DNA of 12,366 nucleotides from CAYVBN01 sp964538565 (lineage in GTDB: Bacteria > Pseudomonadota > Alphaproteobacteria > Rhizobiales > Xanthobacteraceae): positions 1 to 12,366 of the forward strand of contig CAZIGW010000228.1 of assembly GCA_964538565.1 (NCBI GenBank), written 5' to 3'. The notes beneath the pieces were generated by a model. That model saw nothing but the letters and a program-made list of their open reading frames with translations. It had not been told where the DNA came from and did not search any database. Shown here piece by piece: positions 1-6,625 of the stretch; position 1 is the first letter of the stretch; each line of letters begins with the position of its first letter. Position numbers and translations under genes: made by a program.

Positions 1-271
1 GCGCGCTCGCCGGCGTCGGCGCGTTGCGTGTCGAGATCGAGAACTGGCGTGGCGGCCGCAAGCTCATGCCGGGATCCCTGGCTCCCCAAGCTCGCCCGTT
101 CGTTCCGCGTGCGGGCCCCCGCGATCGCGCACGGCGGCTCCGGACGACTTTTTGCGTTCGGGCAGGCGCCGCCCCGGCGGCGAGGACGTGCTTGCGCTCC
201 CGAAACGCGAAGACGGCGTTCCGCCGCGCCGACGCGCCGAACGTCCCATCCGGCGCCGGCGTGGCGGCGTG
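1..271. other. Left-edge stretch with no supported gene
   Basis: No frame here is convincing as a gene. The plus-strand frame beginning at base 3 is open and its first 20 or so codons read like ordinary protein, so it could be the tail of a gene entering from the left. However, it stays open far past this point, antisense to the deacetylase, with no recognisable domain. The stretch lies downstream of the deacetylase stop. I see GC-rich palindromes (for example CCGGCGCCGG at 251-260) but no T-tract, so no terminator can be called. Confidence 0.4.
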
Positions 272-1390
272 TTACTGGCTGATCGTCTTCACCACTTCGG
301 ACGTCGGCCGCGTGGTGACGGTCGGCAAGGCCTGCTGCTTGAGGATCTCCTCGTCGTAGGAGGCGATCGTCTGAACCGGCTGCTTGGCCTTGACCTGGAC
401 GATCTTGTAACCGTTGGCCTTGAGCTGCTTGAGCAGCTCGGGCAGCGCCATCGCGGTCGCATGCTGGAAGTCGTGCAGCAGGACGATGCCCTTTCCGTTC
501 TTCTTCAGCTTGGTCATCACCGACTTGATGACCTGCTCGGGCTTTCGCAGCTTGAAATCGAACGAGTCCAGGTCGCACGAGAAGATCGCGATGTTGCGCT
601 GGCCCAGATAGGTGACCATCTCGGGCGGATGGCGCAGGTCGGGGAAACGGAAGAACGGCGATTCCGGCGCGCCGAGCGCAAACCGGATGGCGCTCACGCC
701 CTTCTCGATCTCGTCCTTGGCTTCCTGCGCCGATTTCTTCGACAGGTCGGCGTGCGACCACGTGTGCGAGCCGATCGTGTGGCCGGCTTCGGCGACCTGG
801 CGCAGGATCTCCGGGTGCCACATCGCGTGCTTGCCGATCGGGAAGAACACGGCCTTGATGCAGTGTTCGGCGAGCGCGGCGAGCACCGCCGGCGTATTGC
901 CCGGCCACGGCCCGTCGTCGAACGTGAGGACGACCTCGTTCGGCTTCAGGAAGTCATATTCCTTGAAATGCTCGAAACCGAAACCGGGACCGCCAGTGGT
1001 GTCGATCTCGACGGTGCGCGAGACCTCGATCGCGTTCGGGTTGGCGCACGTGTGGACCGAAGGCGGCGGCGCGGCAGGCGCCGGCAGGGTCGGGGCCGCG
1101 GCGTTGCGCAGCGACGTGCCCTGGCCCGTGGTCGTCGCGGTCGCGGTGGCCGTCGGAGTTGCGGACGTCGGCGCCTCATGCGGAACGGCGGCGACCGGGG
1201 AGGCGGACGCGACCCGGGACGGCGGCGTCGCCGCCGGCGGCGCCGTCTCCGCTTGCGGCGCTTGCGCCTGCCACAACGAGGTGGGCTTCGTCAGAATCCA
1301 CGCCATCAGATCGTTTGGCGCACGCACGGCGCCGAAGGCGGCGAGCGAGATCGCTGCCAGCACAAAGGCGAACGCCATGACAATACGCAT
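272..1390 (-). CDS. Polysaccharide deacetylase family protein (NodB domain), exported
   Basis: A 372-residue carbohydrate esterase 4 (NodB) protein expected to remove N-acetyl groups from an envelope or extracellular polysaccharide. The substrate cannot be read from sequence. Residues 1-24 form an N-terminal hydrophobic signal or anchor. Residues 41-112 are an Ala/Pro/Thr-rich low-complexity linker. The catalytic domain covers about 150-335. CE4 motifs are visible: TFDDGP at 156-161 (catalytic and metal Asp158/Asp159), SHTWSH at 208-213 with metal-ligand His209 and His213, FRFPD at 247-251 (the RxPY-type motif, with Asp replacing Tyr), and LLHDF at 304-308 (His306). The start is set at 1390 because GGAGG lies five bases upstream. 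The in-frame ATG at 1402 overlaps that Shine-Dalgarno and is unlikely to be used. It appears to be a separate transcription unit from the peroxidase gene, 422 bases upstream on the same strand. A periplasmic or membrane-anchored location is inferred. Confidence 0.93.
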   Translation of the reverse strand: MRIVMAFAFVLAAISLAAFGAVRAPNDLMAWILTKPTSLWQAQAPQAETAPPAATPPSRVASASPVAAVPHEAPTSATPTATATATTTGQGTSLRNAAAPTLPAPAAPPPSVHTCANPNAIEVSRTVEIDTTGGPGFGFEHFKEYDFLKPNEVVLTFDDGPWPGNTPAVLAALAEHCIKAVFFPIGKHAMWHPEILRQVAEAGHTIGSHTWSHADLSKKSAQEAKDEIEKGVSAIRFALGAPESPFFRFPDLRHPPEMVTYLGQRNIAIFSCDLDSFDFKLRKPEQVIKSVMTKLKKNGKGIVLLHDFQHATAMALPELLKQLKANGYKIVQVKAKQPVQTIASYDEEILKQQALPTVTTRPTSEVVKTISQ

Positions 1391-1812
1391 CGAATCCTCC
1401 ATCCGCCGTGCTCACCGACCGGCTGCATTTAAGCACGATCAGCAAAAGTGAATACCGGCCTCTTGTCCGATCGCGTCGCCACCTCACGAATCGGCGTATG
1501 CCGTTGTCGGCGAACTGGTTCCGCGTCGCCAGGCAATGCCCCAACGGAAGGTCATTGAACGCCAACGGACGGGCGAGTCAATCGAATGTACCTCCCGCGC
1601 GGGAAAACCGCGGCGGTATTCCGTCGACGAAGTTAAAGCGCCGTGCCCCGCTCCCGTTTTTACCTTACCGCGATATGGGGTGGGGCATCCACGGCAGTGG
1701 ATCGCGCGCTGGGTCATCGCTCATGCGGGCCGCCGATCGGGTGATTCGGCGCTTCCGGGAGGCTCGTGGGGCGGCGCGTCAACAGCGGGGCGGCCGCCCG
1801 GGCGACGACCAT
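1391..1812. other. Intergenic region between peroxidase end and deacetylase start
   Basis: This 422-base stretch holds no gene I can support. It must contain the promoter of the deacetylase (minus strand), but I could not pick a convincing -35/-10 pair. The 1430-1460 part is locally AT-richer. A perfect 12-base palindrome, GGGCGGCCGCCC at 1788-1799, lies just past the peroxidase stop codon. It could act in 3' end formation but has no following T-tract. Confidence 0.4.
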
Positions 1813-2382
1813 TCACTCGGCGTTGTCGAGCGCCTTGGCCACGGCGTCGATCACGCGCGCGTCGGTCGGCTCGACCTCGCTCTGGAACACATTGGCGATG
1901 TGTCCGTCGCGGCCGACGAGGTACTTGTGAAAATTCCAGTGCGGCGTCTCGAGCGGCCGTTCGGCGGCGGCCCATCGGTAGAACGGATGGGCGGCTGCGC
2001 CTTTCACCTCGGTCTTGGCCGCAAGCGGAAACGTCACGCCGTATTGCCGGTGCGCGGTGGCATCGATGTCGGCCACGCCACCCGGCTCCTGTCCGCCGAA
2101 GTCGTTCGACGGAACGCCGATGATCATCAGCCCGCGGTCATGGAAGCGCGTCCAGAGCTGCTGCAGCCCGGAGTATTGCGGGGTATATCCGCACAGCGAC
2201 GCCGTATTGACGACGAGGATCGGTTTGCCGGCGTAGTCCGAGAGGCGGATGTCGTCACCCGACAGCGCCGCGAAGGAAAACGCGTAGGCGGTCAGGCGGC
2301 TCATCTGCGGGGATCCGGCGAGGGCGGGCGAGGCGAGGGTCCCGACCAAGAGGGTGAGCACGGACCTGCGGTCGAGCATCAT
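1813..2382 (-). CDS. Glutathione peroxidase family protein, exported
   Basis: A 189-residue member of the glutathione peroxidase (thioredoxin-fold) family, which reduces hydrogen or organic peroxides with a thiol donor. The catalytic set is visible: Cys64 in the NTASLCGYTP motif, Gln98 in PSNDFGGQEPG, and Trp149-Asn150 followed by FHKYLV. It uses Cys, not selenocysteine. No second cysteine is present, so the two-Cys thioredoxin-dependent mechanism of many bacterial homologues is not supported. Residues 1-22 look like a signal peptide with a minimal twin-arginine motif (DRRSVLT), a hydrophobic stretch and an ALA cleavage site, so periplasmic export is inferred. The start at 2382 is chosen because AGGAG lies six bases upstream. 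A further in-frame ATG at 2430 has no such site. A Met-Met start means 2379 is also possible. The gene stands between the deacetylase and the dienelactone hydrolase, all on the same strand. Confidence 0.93.
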   Translation of the reverse strand: MMLDRRSVLTLLVGTLASPALAGSPQMSRLTAYAFSFAALSGDDIRLSDYAGKPILVVNTASLCGYTPQYSGLQQLWTRFHDRGLMIIGVPSNDFGGQEPGGVADIDATAHRQYGVTFPLAAKTEVKGAAAHPFYRWAAAERPLETPHWNFHKYLVGRDGHIANVFQSEVEPTDARVIDAVAKALDNAE

Positions 2383-2499
2383 GGTGCGCTCCTGCGGCTC
2401 GGGCGCGCAGCATAGCCCGAACCGGCGCACGGATCGAGCAGGGCCTGCATCACGGGCCGGTGTGCGATTTCGCCGGACAGACGCGTCCTTGCGAGAACC

Positions 2500-2525
2500 G
2501 AACGGGCGGCGATGGCCGCCCGTTC
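2500..2525 (-). terminator. Hairpin downstream of dienelactone hydrolase gene
   Basis: A perfect inverted repeat with 11-base arms (GAACGGGCGGC and its complement) and a 4-base loop lies 26 bases after the hydrolase stop codon. On the minus strand it is followed by GGTTCTCG, so the T-tract is poor. It probably acts as a terminator or 3'-end stabiliser separating the hydrolase from the peroxidase gene. The fold is certain; the termination role is inferred. Confidence 0.55.
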
Positions 2526-2551
2526 ATGTCAAGGCCTCGCCGCGCAGGCGT

Positions 2552-3454
2552 TCAGCCGAGAACCTTGTACTTCTTGAACCAGGCCGTCATCCGGTTCCAT
2601 CCATCCTCGGCCGCTTCCTTCCGATAGCTCGGCCGATAGTCGGCGTGGAAGCCGTGTGGGGCGCCCGGATAGATGTGGAATTCGGCGGTCTTGCCGGCGG
2701 CCGCGAGCGCCGCCTTCATTTTCTCCACGGCCTCCACCGAAATGCCGGTGTCCGCTTCGCCGTAGAGGCCGAGCACCGGGCACTTCACCTCCGAGGCGAG
2801 GGAAAGCGCGTTCTTCGGCATGGCGTCGCTGGTGTTGTCGGCAAGCGGACCGTAGAACGCGACCGCCGCCTTTAGGTCCGGGTTGTGCGTCGAGTAGAGC
2901 CAGGTGTTCCGGCCGCCGCGGCAGAAGCCCATCATGCCGAGCCGCGACGTGTCCCCGCCCTGCGACTTGGCCCATTGCACCGCCGCGTCGAGATCGGAAA
3001 ACAACTCGGAGTCCTTCTTGCTGTTCACCAGCGGCATCAGCTTGGGAATTTCGGTCACCTTGGTCAGATCGCCGAGACGGAAATAGTAGTCCGGCGCCAC
3101 CGCGAAGGCGCCGAGCTTGGCGAGCCTGCGCACGACGTCGCGGATGTATTCGTGAACGCCGAAGATCTCCATTCCGACGAGAATGACCGGCGGATTGGCG
3201 ACGTTGGCGGGACGCGCGAAATAGCCGCCCATCGTGCCGCCGGCGACCGCGATCTTCGGCTCGCCGACCGTGAGGCCATTGGTGTCGGTGTGGATCACGT
3301 CCGCCCGCACCGGGCCGGCGCACAGCGTGTAGCCGGCGGCGGCCGCCGCCGAGGCGGTCATGAATCCGCGTCGCGACAACGGCGGAGCCGTGTTGGTCAT
3401 TCCTTCGATGTCTGACATCAACTCTCGCTGGGGTGCTGCGTCTTGCAATGACAT
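2552..3454 (-). CDS. Dienelactone hydrolase family protein, Tat-exported
   Basis: A 300-residue alpha/beta hydrolase of the dienelactone hydrolase (carboxymethylenebutenolidase) family, which opens lactone or ester bonds. The family triad is visible: Cys178 in GFCRGG, Asp235 in YGEADTGI and His267 in APHGFHADYR. Glu96 in MEIFG corresponds to the Glu that activates the Cys in Pseudomonas DLH. Residues 26-52 form a Tat signal peptide (SRRGFM followed by an alanine-rich stretch), so the mature enzyme should be periplasmic. The classical enzyme of chloroaromatic degradation is cytoplasmic, and no other aromatic-degradation genes lie nearby, so the true substrate is unknown. The start at 3454 has AGGAG six bases upstream. 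Internal Met13 and Met19 lack as good a site. A perfect hairpin follows the stop codon. Confidence 0.93.
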   Translation of the reverse strand: MSLQDAAPQRELMSDIEGMTNTAPPLSRRGFMTASAAAAAGYTLCAGPVRADVIHTDTNGLTVGEPKIAVAGGTMGGYFARPANVANPPVILVGMEIFGVHEYIRDVVRRLAKLGAFAVAPDYYFRLGDLTKVTEIPKLMPLVNSKKDSELFSDLDAAVQWAKSQGGDTSRLGMMGFCRGGRNTWLYSTHNPDLKAAVAFYGPLADNTSDAMPKNALSLASEVKCPVLGLYGEADTGISVEAVEKMKAALAAAGKTAEFHIYPGAPHGFHADYRPSYRKEAAEDGWNRMTAWFKKYKVLG

Positions 3455-3544
3455 CTGCTTCTCCTGTCGGCGTCTTGTCGTCGGGCGCCTGGGCGCTCGT
3501 CGTGGCCCGCATCGGCCTGCTCTGCTCCGCGCCGCCGGGCGCGC

Positions 3545-3573
3545 AGTGCAGCGGCCGTTCGCGACAAAGTCAA
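3545..3573 (-). promoter_or_regulatory. Possible promoter of the dienelactone hydrolase gene
   Basis: On the minus strand TTGACT (3573-3568) is followed after 17 bases by TGCACT (3550-3545). The -35 box is close to consensus and the -10 box is weak. It lies 91 bases before the hydrolase start codon. It sits in a 409-base stretch (3455-3863) that otherwise holds no gene I can support. Confidence 0.3.
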
Positions 3574-3837
3574 TTCACAGCTTGGCGTGCGATCGGCGGG
3601 CCGCCATGAAAACAACCGAAAACGACGGTCTATTCGTGACGGTGATTCGCTGATTCGTTTTCGGGAATTCCCCGCGCGCGACCGCCGACGCGCAACGAGA
3701 AGCTCCTGTTTCAACTGCGTCGTCCGGCGTCGCGCGAACAGAAAAAGTGGGGGAAAAGGAGCGGCAAGTCTCCCCTTTCGACGCGAACAGGCTCATCATG
3801 GGCACTCTGTGCTGTGAGCGTATGCGTGGGAGGTGCC

Positions 3838-3918
3838 ATGGGTCACAACGTAGGGTGTCAGTCATGTTGTTCGACGCGCAAGAGCATCGCTCAAGGGCGC
3901 TGGAGTATTCCCGCCTAG
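3838..3918 (+). other. Possible 26-residue upstream ORF overlapping the next gene
   Basis: An ATG at 3838 has GGGAGG four bases upstream, a better ribosome site than that of the larger gene at 3864. It opens a 26-codon frame ending with TAG at 3916. The peptide carries a CxxCC cluster (residues 7-11) and resembles nothing I know. It overlaps the start of the 3864 gene in another frame, so if translated it could affect initiation there. Chance is a fair alternative. Confidence 0.2.
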
Positions 3919-4067
3919 CCAGCCAAACAGAATCGCGGGCAAGACGCGACCATTTCCTCCGCATGGCGTATACGAGCTTGTTGCTCGCCAAGAATGCGGA
4001 TTGGATCAAATCCACCGACGAATTTCTTCGCAAGCAGCAGACGCGATCGGGGCTTTACAGCCGCTGA
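3864..4067 (+). CDS. Small alpha-helical hypothetical protein
   Basis: A 67-residue, strongly charged, helix-rich protein. It resembles the many short Hyphomicrobiales hypothetical proteins of the type 'A-x-E-Y-x-x-L-A ... R-x-x-F-L-x-M-A': residues 11-19 read RALEYSRLA and residues 26-43 hold the second helical segment. No function is known to me and no catalytic motif, signal peptide or membrane segment is visible. The frame stays open upstream to 3747, but that part is low-quality, Arg/Cys-rich sequence, so the start is set at 3864, where AGGG lies eight bases upstream. A short out-of-frame ORF with a stronger ribosome site overlaps the start. It is transcribed away from the dienelactone hydrolase and toward the DUF2336 remnant. 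Confidence 0.6.
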   Translation: MLFDAQEHRSRALEYSRLASQTESRARRDHFLRMAYTSLLLAKNADWIKSTDEFLRKQQTRSGLYSR

Positions 4068-4145
4068 CCGTCTGCCGCGTCCTCGCGCGCGAGCGCGATC
4101 CGCAAGGCGCGGCCTTTCGGATCGTGTTCCATCGAGGGGGGGGCG

Positions 4146-4192
4146 GCCACGCAGCCAAGTGGACGAGCTTGGCAGGCGCTTGACTGCGTGGC
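4146..4192 (-). repeat. Long hairpin 45 bases after the DUF2336 gene
   Basis: Inverted arms of 14 bases (4146-4159 and 4179-4192) are separated by 19 bases. On the minus strand the single mismatch becomes a G-U pair, so the RNA stem would be complete. After the stem the minus strand runs into eight C residues (complement of the G8 run at 4136-4143), not T residues. It is therefore not a textbook intrinsic terminator, but its place suggests 3' end formation for the DUF2336 transcript. Confidence 0.5.
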
Positions 4193-4236
4193 GCGCGCGA
4201 GGTCGGCGGGGCTTCGTCGGTTCGAACGCGAGGGAA

Positions 4237-4701
4237 CTACGGCGATGTGGCGAGCGCCTGCGGCGGCGCCGCGTCGTTGCATGCGGCCGTCTTCGGGTGG
4301 GCCGGCGCCGGGAAGCGGCCGCGCGTCTTGCGACGGTCGTTGTAGAACTTCACCACGCGGCGCGCGGCCTTGACGCTCAGGCGATCGAAGCTCGAGAGCA
4401 CCCGTTCGAGGTCGGACGTCGAGAGTTCGCGCCCGGCGGCCTGCATGAGCACGATCGACTTCGCGGTGGTGCGCGAACAGCCCGCGGCCTTGGCGAGGAT
4501 CAGGATGAGTTCCGGGTCGTTGTCGAGCAACGCGCGTTCGACCAGCTCGACCGGGTAGCGGCCGAGCAGCGACAGGGCGACGACGGTGCGCTCGAAATCC
4601 TGGGAGTGCGCGCGCGCGTGCACCTCCGATTCGTTGAGCTGACACGTCGCGTAGCGGCGCTTGGCCGCGGCCATGGCGCGCGCGTGCTCCGGTGAGGCCA
4701 A
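4237..4701 (-). CDS. C-terminal piece of DUF2336 protein
   Basis: A 154-residue open frame that continues the DUF2336 protein after its internal stop. Residues about 33-118 carry the conserved family pattern: a segment like FERTVVALSLLGRYPVELVER, then LILILAKAAGCSRTTAKSIV, then a helix ending SVKAARRVVKFYNDRR. The last 30 residues are an unstructured Pro/Ala-rich tail. The first possible start after the stop is a TTG at 4701 with GAGG five bases upstream, so re-initiation 18 bases after the TAA is conceivable and would yield this piece as a separate protein. No catalytic motif is known for the family. Its role is not established, and I assign none. Confidence 0.6.
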   Translation of the reverse strand: MASPEHARAMAAAKRRYATCQLNESEVHARAHSQDFERTVVALSLLGRYPVELVERALLDNDPELILILAKAAGCSRTTAKSIVLMQAAGRELSTSDLERVLSSFDRLSVKAARRVVKFYNDRRKTRGRFPAPAHPKTAACNDAAPPQALATSP

Positions 4702-4719
4702 GCGGACCTCGCGACTGAT

Positions 4720-5403
4720 TTAGGCGGCCGCTTCCGCCACCAACTCGCGGATCGCCTGGGCCGCGCGCGGATTGGCCGCTTCGAGCTTGGCGCGCACCGC
4801 AGCGGTCGCCGCCTCGAGCAGCTTGAGGAAATGATGGCGCGGGATGTCGGCGCGCATCCCCACGTGCTGCGCCAGCGTTTCGTCGTTCTCGGCGCGCGCG
4901 ACGAGCTTGCCGAAGCCGGCGTCAGAAAAGCGCGCGCCGGCGTTCTGGGCGACCGAGCGCACCACCTTGCGGTCGCCGCGGTCGACCAGGACGTCGGTGA
5001 CCGCCTCGCTGAGCGAGGCGCGCTGGGCGATTGCGTAGAGATGCGCCTGGCTCTTGGTCGCCGCGTTGGCGATGAGATCGTTGTCGTTGAGTTGCGGCGA
5101 GTGACTGAGAACCGGACCGGCGACCGCGATCGAATCGTCGAACGCCAGCGAACGGATCACCCTGGGCGGCGCGTTGGCGATCGTGGCGAGACGCTGCGAC
5201 AGCTTGGCGCGGGCCTTGGTTTCGACTTCGGCGGCGAGCCGCAGCAGAACGTCGTCGAACAGCATCACCTGTTCGTCGGTGTAGCGGCACGAACCGGTGA
5301 CGAACAGATCGGTGATGCGGCCCAGCACCCGCTTCCGCTGGTCCGGCGGGCCCGACGCCACGACGGCCTCGAGTTCGTCGATCAGGGAAGAGGGTTCCGG
5401 CAT
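4720..5403 (-). CDS. N-terminal piece of DUF2336 domain protein
   Basis: A 227-residue protein that begins like DUF2336 family members (SLIDELEAVVASG ... RITDLFVTG ... YTDEQVMLFDDVL at about 6-53). It continues as short helical pairs of HEAT-like character (about 55-170) and ends abruptly in ELVAEAAA at the TAA at 4722-4720. Homologues run on for about 150 more residues, which are present in frame downstream. The start at 5403 has GGAG eight bases upstream. An earlier in-frame ATG at 5421 has only a C-rich upstream. No signal peptide or membrane segment is seen, so it is probably cytoplasmic. Function is unknown. An AT-rich inverted repeat 114 bases upstream may mark its promoter region. Confidence 0.75.
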   Translation of the reverse strand: MPEPSSLIDELEAVVASGPPDQRKRVLGRITDLFVTGSCRYTDEQVMLFDDVLLRLAAEVETKARAKLSQRLATIANAPPRVIRSLAFDDSIAVAGPVLSHSPQLNDNDLIANAATKSQAHLYAIAQRASLSEAVTDVLVDRGDRKVVRSVAQNAGARFSDAGFGKLVARAENDETLAQHVGMRADIPRHHFLKLLEAATAAVRAKLEAANPRAAQAIRELVAEAAA

Positions 5404-5516
5404 TTCATGCTCTCCGGTCATGGGCGCCGGGGCATCCGATGTGGCAGGGGCCCCGTACGCACGAGGATACCGGCGAGACGTGAACAATGGCTTTGCGCAG
5501 CTCCCTCGGACGCGCC

Positions 5517-5537
5517 TCAAATGAATTGAAAATTTGA
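5517..5537. promoter_or_regulatory. AT-rich inverted repeat between DUF2336 and GyrI-like genes
   Basis: TCAAAT (5517-5522) and ATTTGA (5532-5537) form 6-base inverted arms around a 9-base spacer in an AT-rich island of an otherwise GC-rich divergent region (5404-5758, 355 bases, no gene seen). It is a plausible promoter or operator for the minus-strand DUF2336 gene or the plus-strand GyrI-like gene. No -35/-10 pair is clear. Confidence 0.3.
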
Positions 5538-5758
5538 ATCATTCGGGCGCCGGCCGCGATCCCGAGGTCCGGTCCGGCCTTCGCGAATGACGGGCCGGTA
5601 GTCCACGGCGCTTCCGCAGATCTGCGCCAATTAGTTTCGGCGCCCTGTCGGGTCGTCCGGCGCCCGTCCGTCCTGCGGCGGCACCAACACGCCAAGCATG
5701 GCCCACCCCGTCCACCACGGGATCAGGCCGCGCGGCGACACGCAAACGGGGGAAGGTC

Positions 5759-6223
5759 ATGACAGCAGCAGTGGCGGGAGAATGCCGCATCGTCGAGGTC
5801 GAGCGCCGGCTCACGGCCGTCGTCCGGGCGGTCGTGCCGATGGACCGGCTGCCCGAGGCGCAGCGCGCGATCCGCGCCACGATCAACGCGGTGCTTCCCT
5901 CGCTCGATGTCGGTCCGCTCGGTCGCGCCTGCACGCTGTGGCGCCCGCCGGTGAACGGGCGGCTCGACATGGAGCCCGGCATCATCGTGGCGCGCGGCTT
6001 CGCGCCGGCCGGCGAAGTCGTGCCCTCGGCGCTGCCGGCCGGCCGGGCCGCCCATTTCCTGCTCGCGGGGTCGTACGAAGGCCTTCCGGGCGCCTCGGGG
6101 ACGTTGTTTGCCTGGTGCGCGCGGCGGGAATTGGCGCTCGCCAACGTCAACTGGGAGATCTACGGCGAGCACGAGGCGGAGCCCTCGCGCCAGGAAACGG
6201 CACTTTACGCGCTGCTCGCGTGA
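5759..6223 (+). CDS. GyrI-like small-molecule-binding domain protein
   Basis: A 154-residue stand-alone GyrI-like (SOUL/BmrR-type effector-binding) domain. Such domains bind hydrophobic or cationic small molecules. When not fused to a DNA-binding domain they may sequester or hydrolyse ligands. Here no helix-turn-helix precedes the domain: residues 1-12 lead directly into VERRLTAVVRAVVP, the first strand and helix of the fold. Family hallmarks near the C terminus are VNWEIYGE (130-137) and QETALYALL (145-153). The start at 5759 has a GGGGGAAGG purine tract just upstream. The product lacks a signal peptide, so a cytoplasmic place is likely. The tautomerase gene follows after 108 bases, on the same strand but with its own putative promoter. 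The ligand is unknown. Confidence 0.75.
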   Translation: MTAAVAGECRIVEVERRLTAVVRAVVPMDRLPEAQRAIRATINAVLPSLDVGPLGRACTLWRPPVNGRLDMEPGIIVARGFAPAGEVVPSALPAGRAAHFLLAGSYEGLPGASGTLFAWCARRELALANVNWEIYGEHEAEPSRQETALYALLA

Positions 6224-6274
6224 GCGGCCGTCCGAAATCGTCGACTTCCGTCCGCCGCCACGCCCACCCGCCGT

Positions 6275-6304
6275 TTGCGGCGCCGGCCGGCGTCACGCTA
6301 TGAT
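6275..6304 (+). promoter_or_regulatory. Putative sigma70-type promoter of the tautomerase gene
   Basis: TTGCGG (6275-6280) and TATGAT (6299-6304) are separated by 18 bases, 27 bases before the start codon. The -10 box matches consensus at five of six positions; the -35 box is weak. The first 12 bases of the spacer (6281-6292) form a perfect palindrome, CGCCGGCCGGCG, which could be an operator or simply GC-rich sequence. Confidence 0.45.
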
Positions 6305-6331
6305 CGACCATTCAGGGACACGGAGGACAGG

Positions 6332-6529
6332 ATGCCGGAAGTCGTGGTGTATGCGCTCGGGGGACGCTCGGTCGATCAGAAGCGGGCGCTGGTGAAGGAC
6401 ATCACCGACGCGGTGGTGAAGAATTATTCGGTCGAGCCCGGCGCCGTGGTGGTGACCATCGTCGAATCGGCGAAAGAGGACAAGGCGAAGGGCGGGGTCC
6501 TGTTCAGCGAAATGGGGCAGAAGAAATAG
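6332..6529 (+). CDS. 4-oxalocrotonate tautomerase family protein
   Basis: A 65-residue tautomerase-superfamily subunit. The length, the Pro directly after the initiator Met (catalytic base Pro1 after Met removal) and the GGRS motif placing an Arg at position 11 (Met excluded) match 4-oxalocrotonate tautomerase. The substrate-binding Arg39 of the Pseudomonas enzyme appears replaced by Val (PGAVVVTIVE), so the substrate is probably not the classical 2-oxohexenedioate, and no meta-cleavage genes lie nearby. The family usually forms hexamers in the cytoplasm. The start at 6332 is fixed by GGAGG five bases upstream and by the need for Pro in position 2. The frame is open further upstream, but that part is not conserved-looking. 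A promoter-like pair lies just before it. It runs convergently with the GFA gene. Confidence 0.88.
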   Translation: MPEVVVYALGGRSVDQKRALVKDITDAVVKNYSVEPGAVVVTIVESAKEDKAKGGVLFSEMGQKK

Positions 6530-6625
6530 GGAGCCGGCGGCCGCCGCGGCGCTGGACAATTTCCCCGGCCGGCGAACGGCGCCGACCGGATCGTCTGCGT
6601 CGCGGGAGCGTCGGCTGCAGATCTC

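Larger units (their letters stand above)
4237..5403 (-). pseudogene. DUF2336 gene interrupted by an in-frame stop codon
   Basis: Read through the TAA at 4722-4720, this is one continuous frame of 389 codons including that stop. The length and layout are those of a typical alphaproteobacterial DUF2336 protein: a helical N-terminal region of HEAT-like repeats, then a C-terminal segment beginning near ISREVRLASPEHARA. The two open pieces are in the same frame with no frameshift. The TAA falls where many family members have a polar residue such as Gln, so one C-to-T change (CAA to TAA) would explain it. It may be a true nonsense mutation, a split gene with re-initiation, or a sequence error. The separate pieces are listed in their own entries. 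Confidence 0.7.

Noticed and set aside
3..150. Possible tail of a gene entering from the left edge
   Set aside because: The first codons look protein-like, but there is no stop at a sensible place and no recognisable family, so it is not called.
152..1432. Very long plus-strand open frame of 426 codons
   Set aside because: It is extremely Arg/Gly-rich and lies antisense to the deacetylase, whose catalytic motifs are clear. It is a typical shadow frame of high-GC coding DNA.
2529..3512. Minus-strand 327-codon frame over the dienelactone hydrolase
   Set aside because: It is a shifted reading of the hydrolase gene, with Arg/Gly-rich low-complexity sequence, whereas the other frame has the full catalytic triad and Tat leader.
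4055..4645. Minus-strand 196-codon frame overlapping the DUF2336 remnant
   Set aside because: It is an Arg/Ala/Gly-rich shifted frame; the DUF2336 pattern lies in the other frame.
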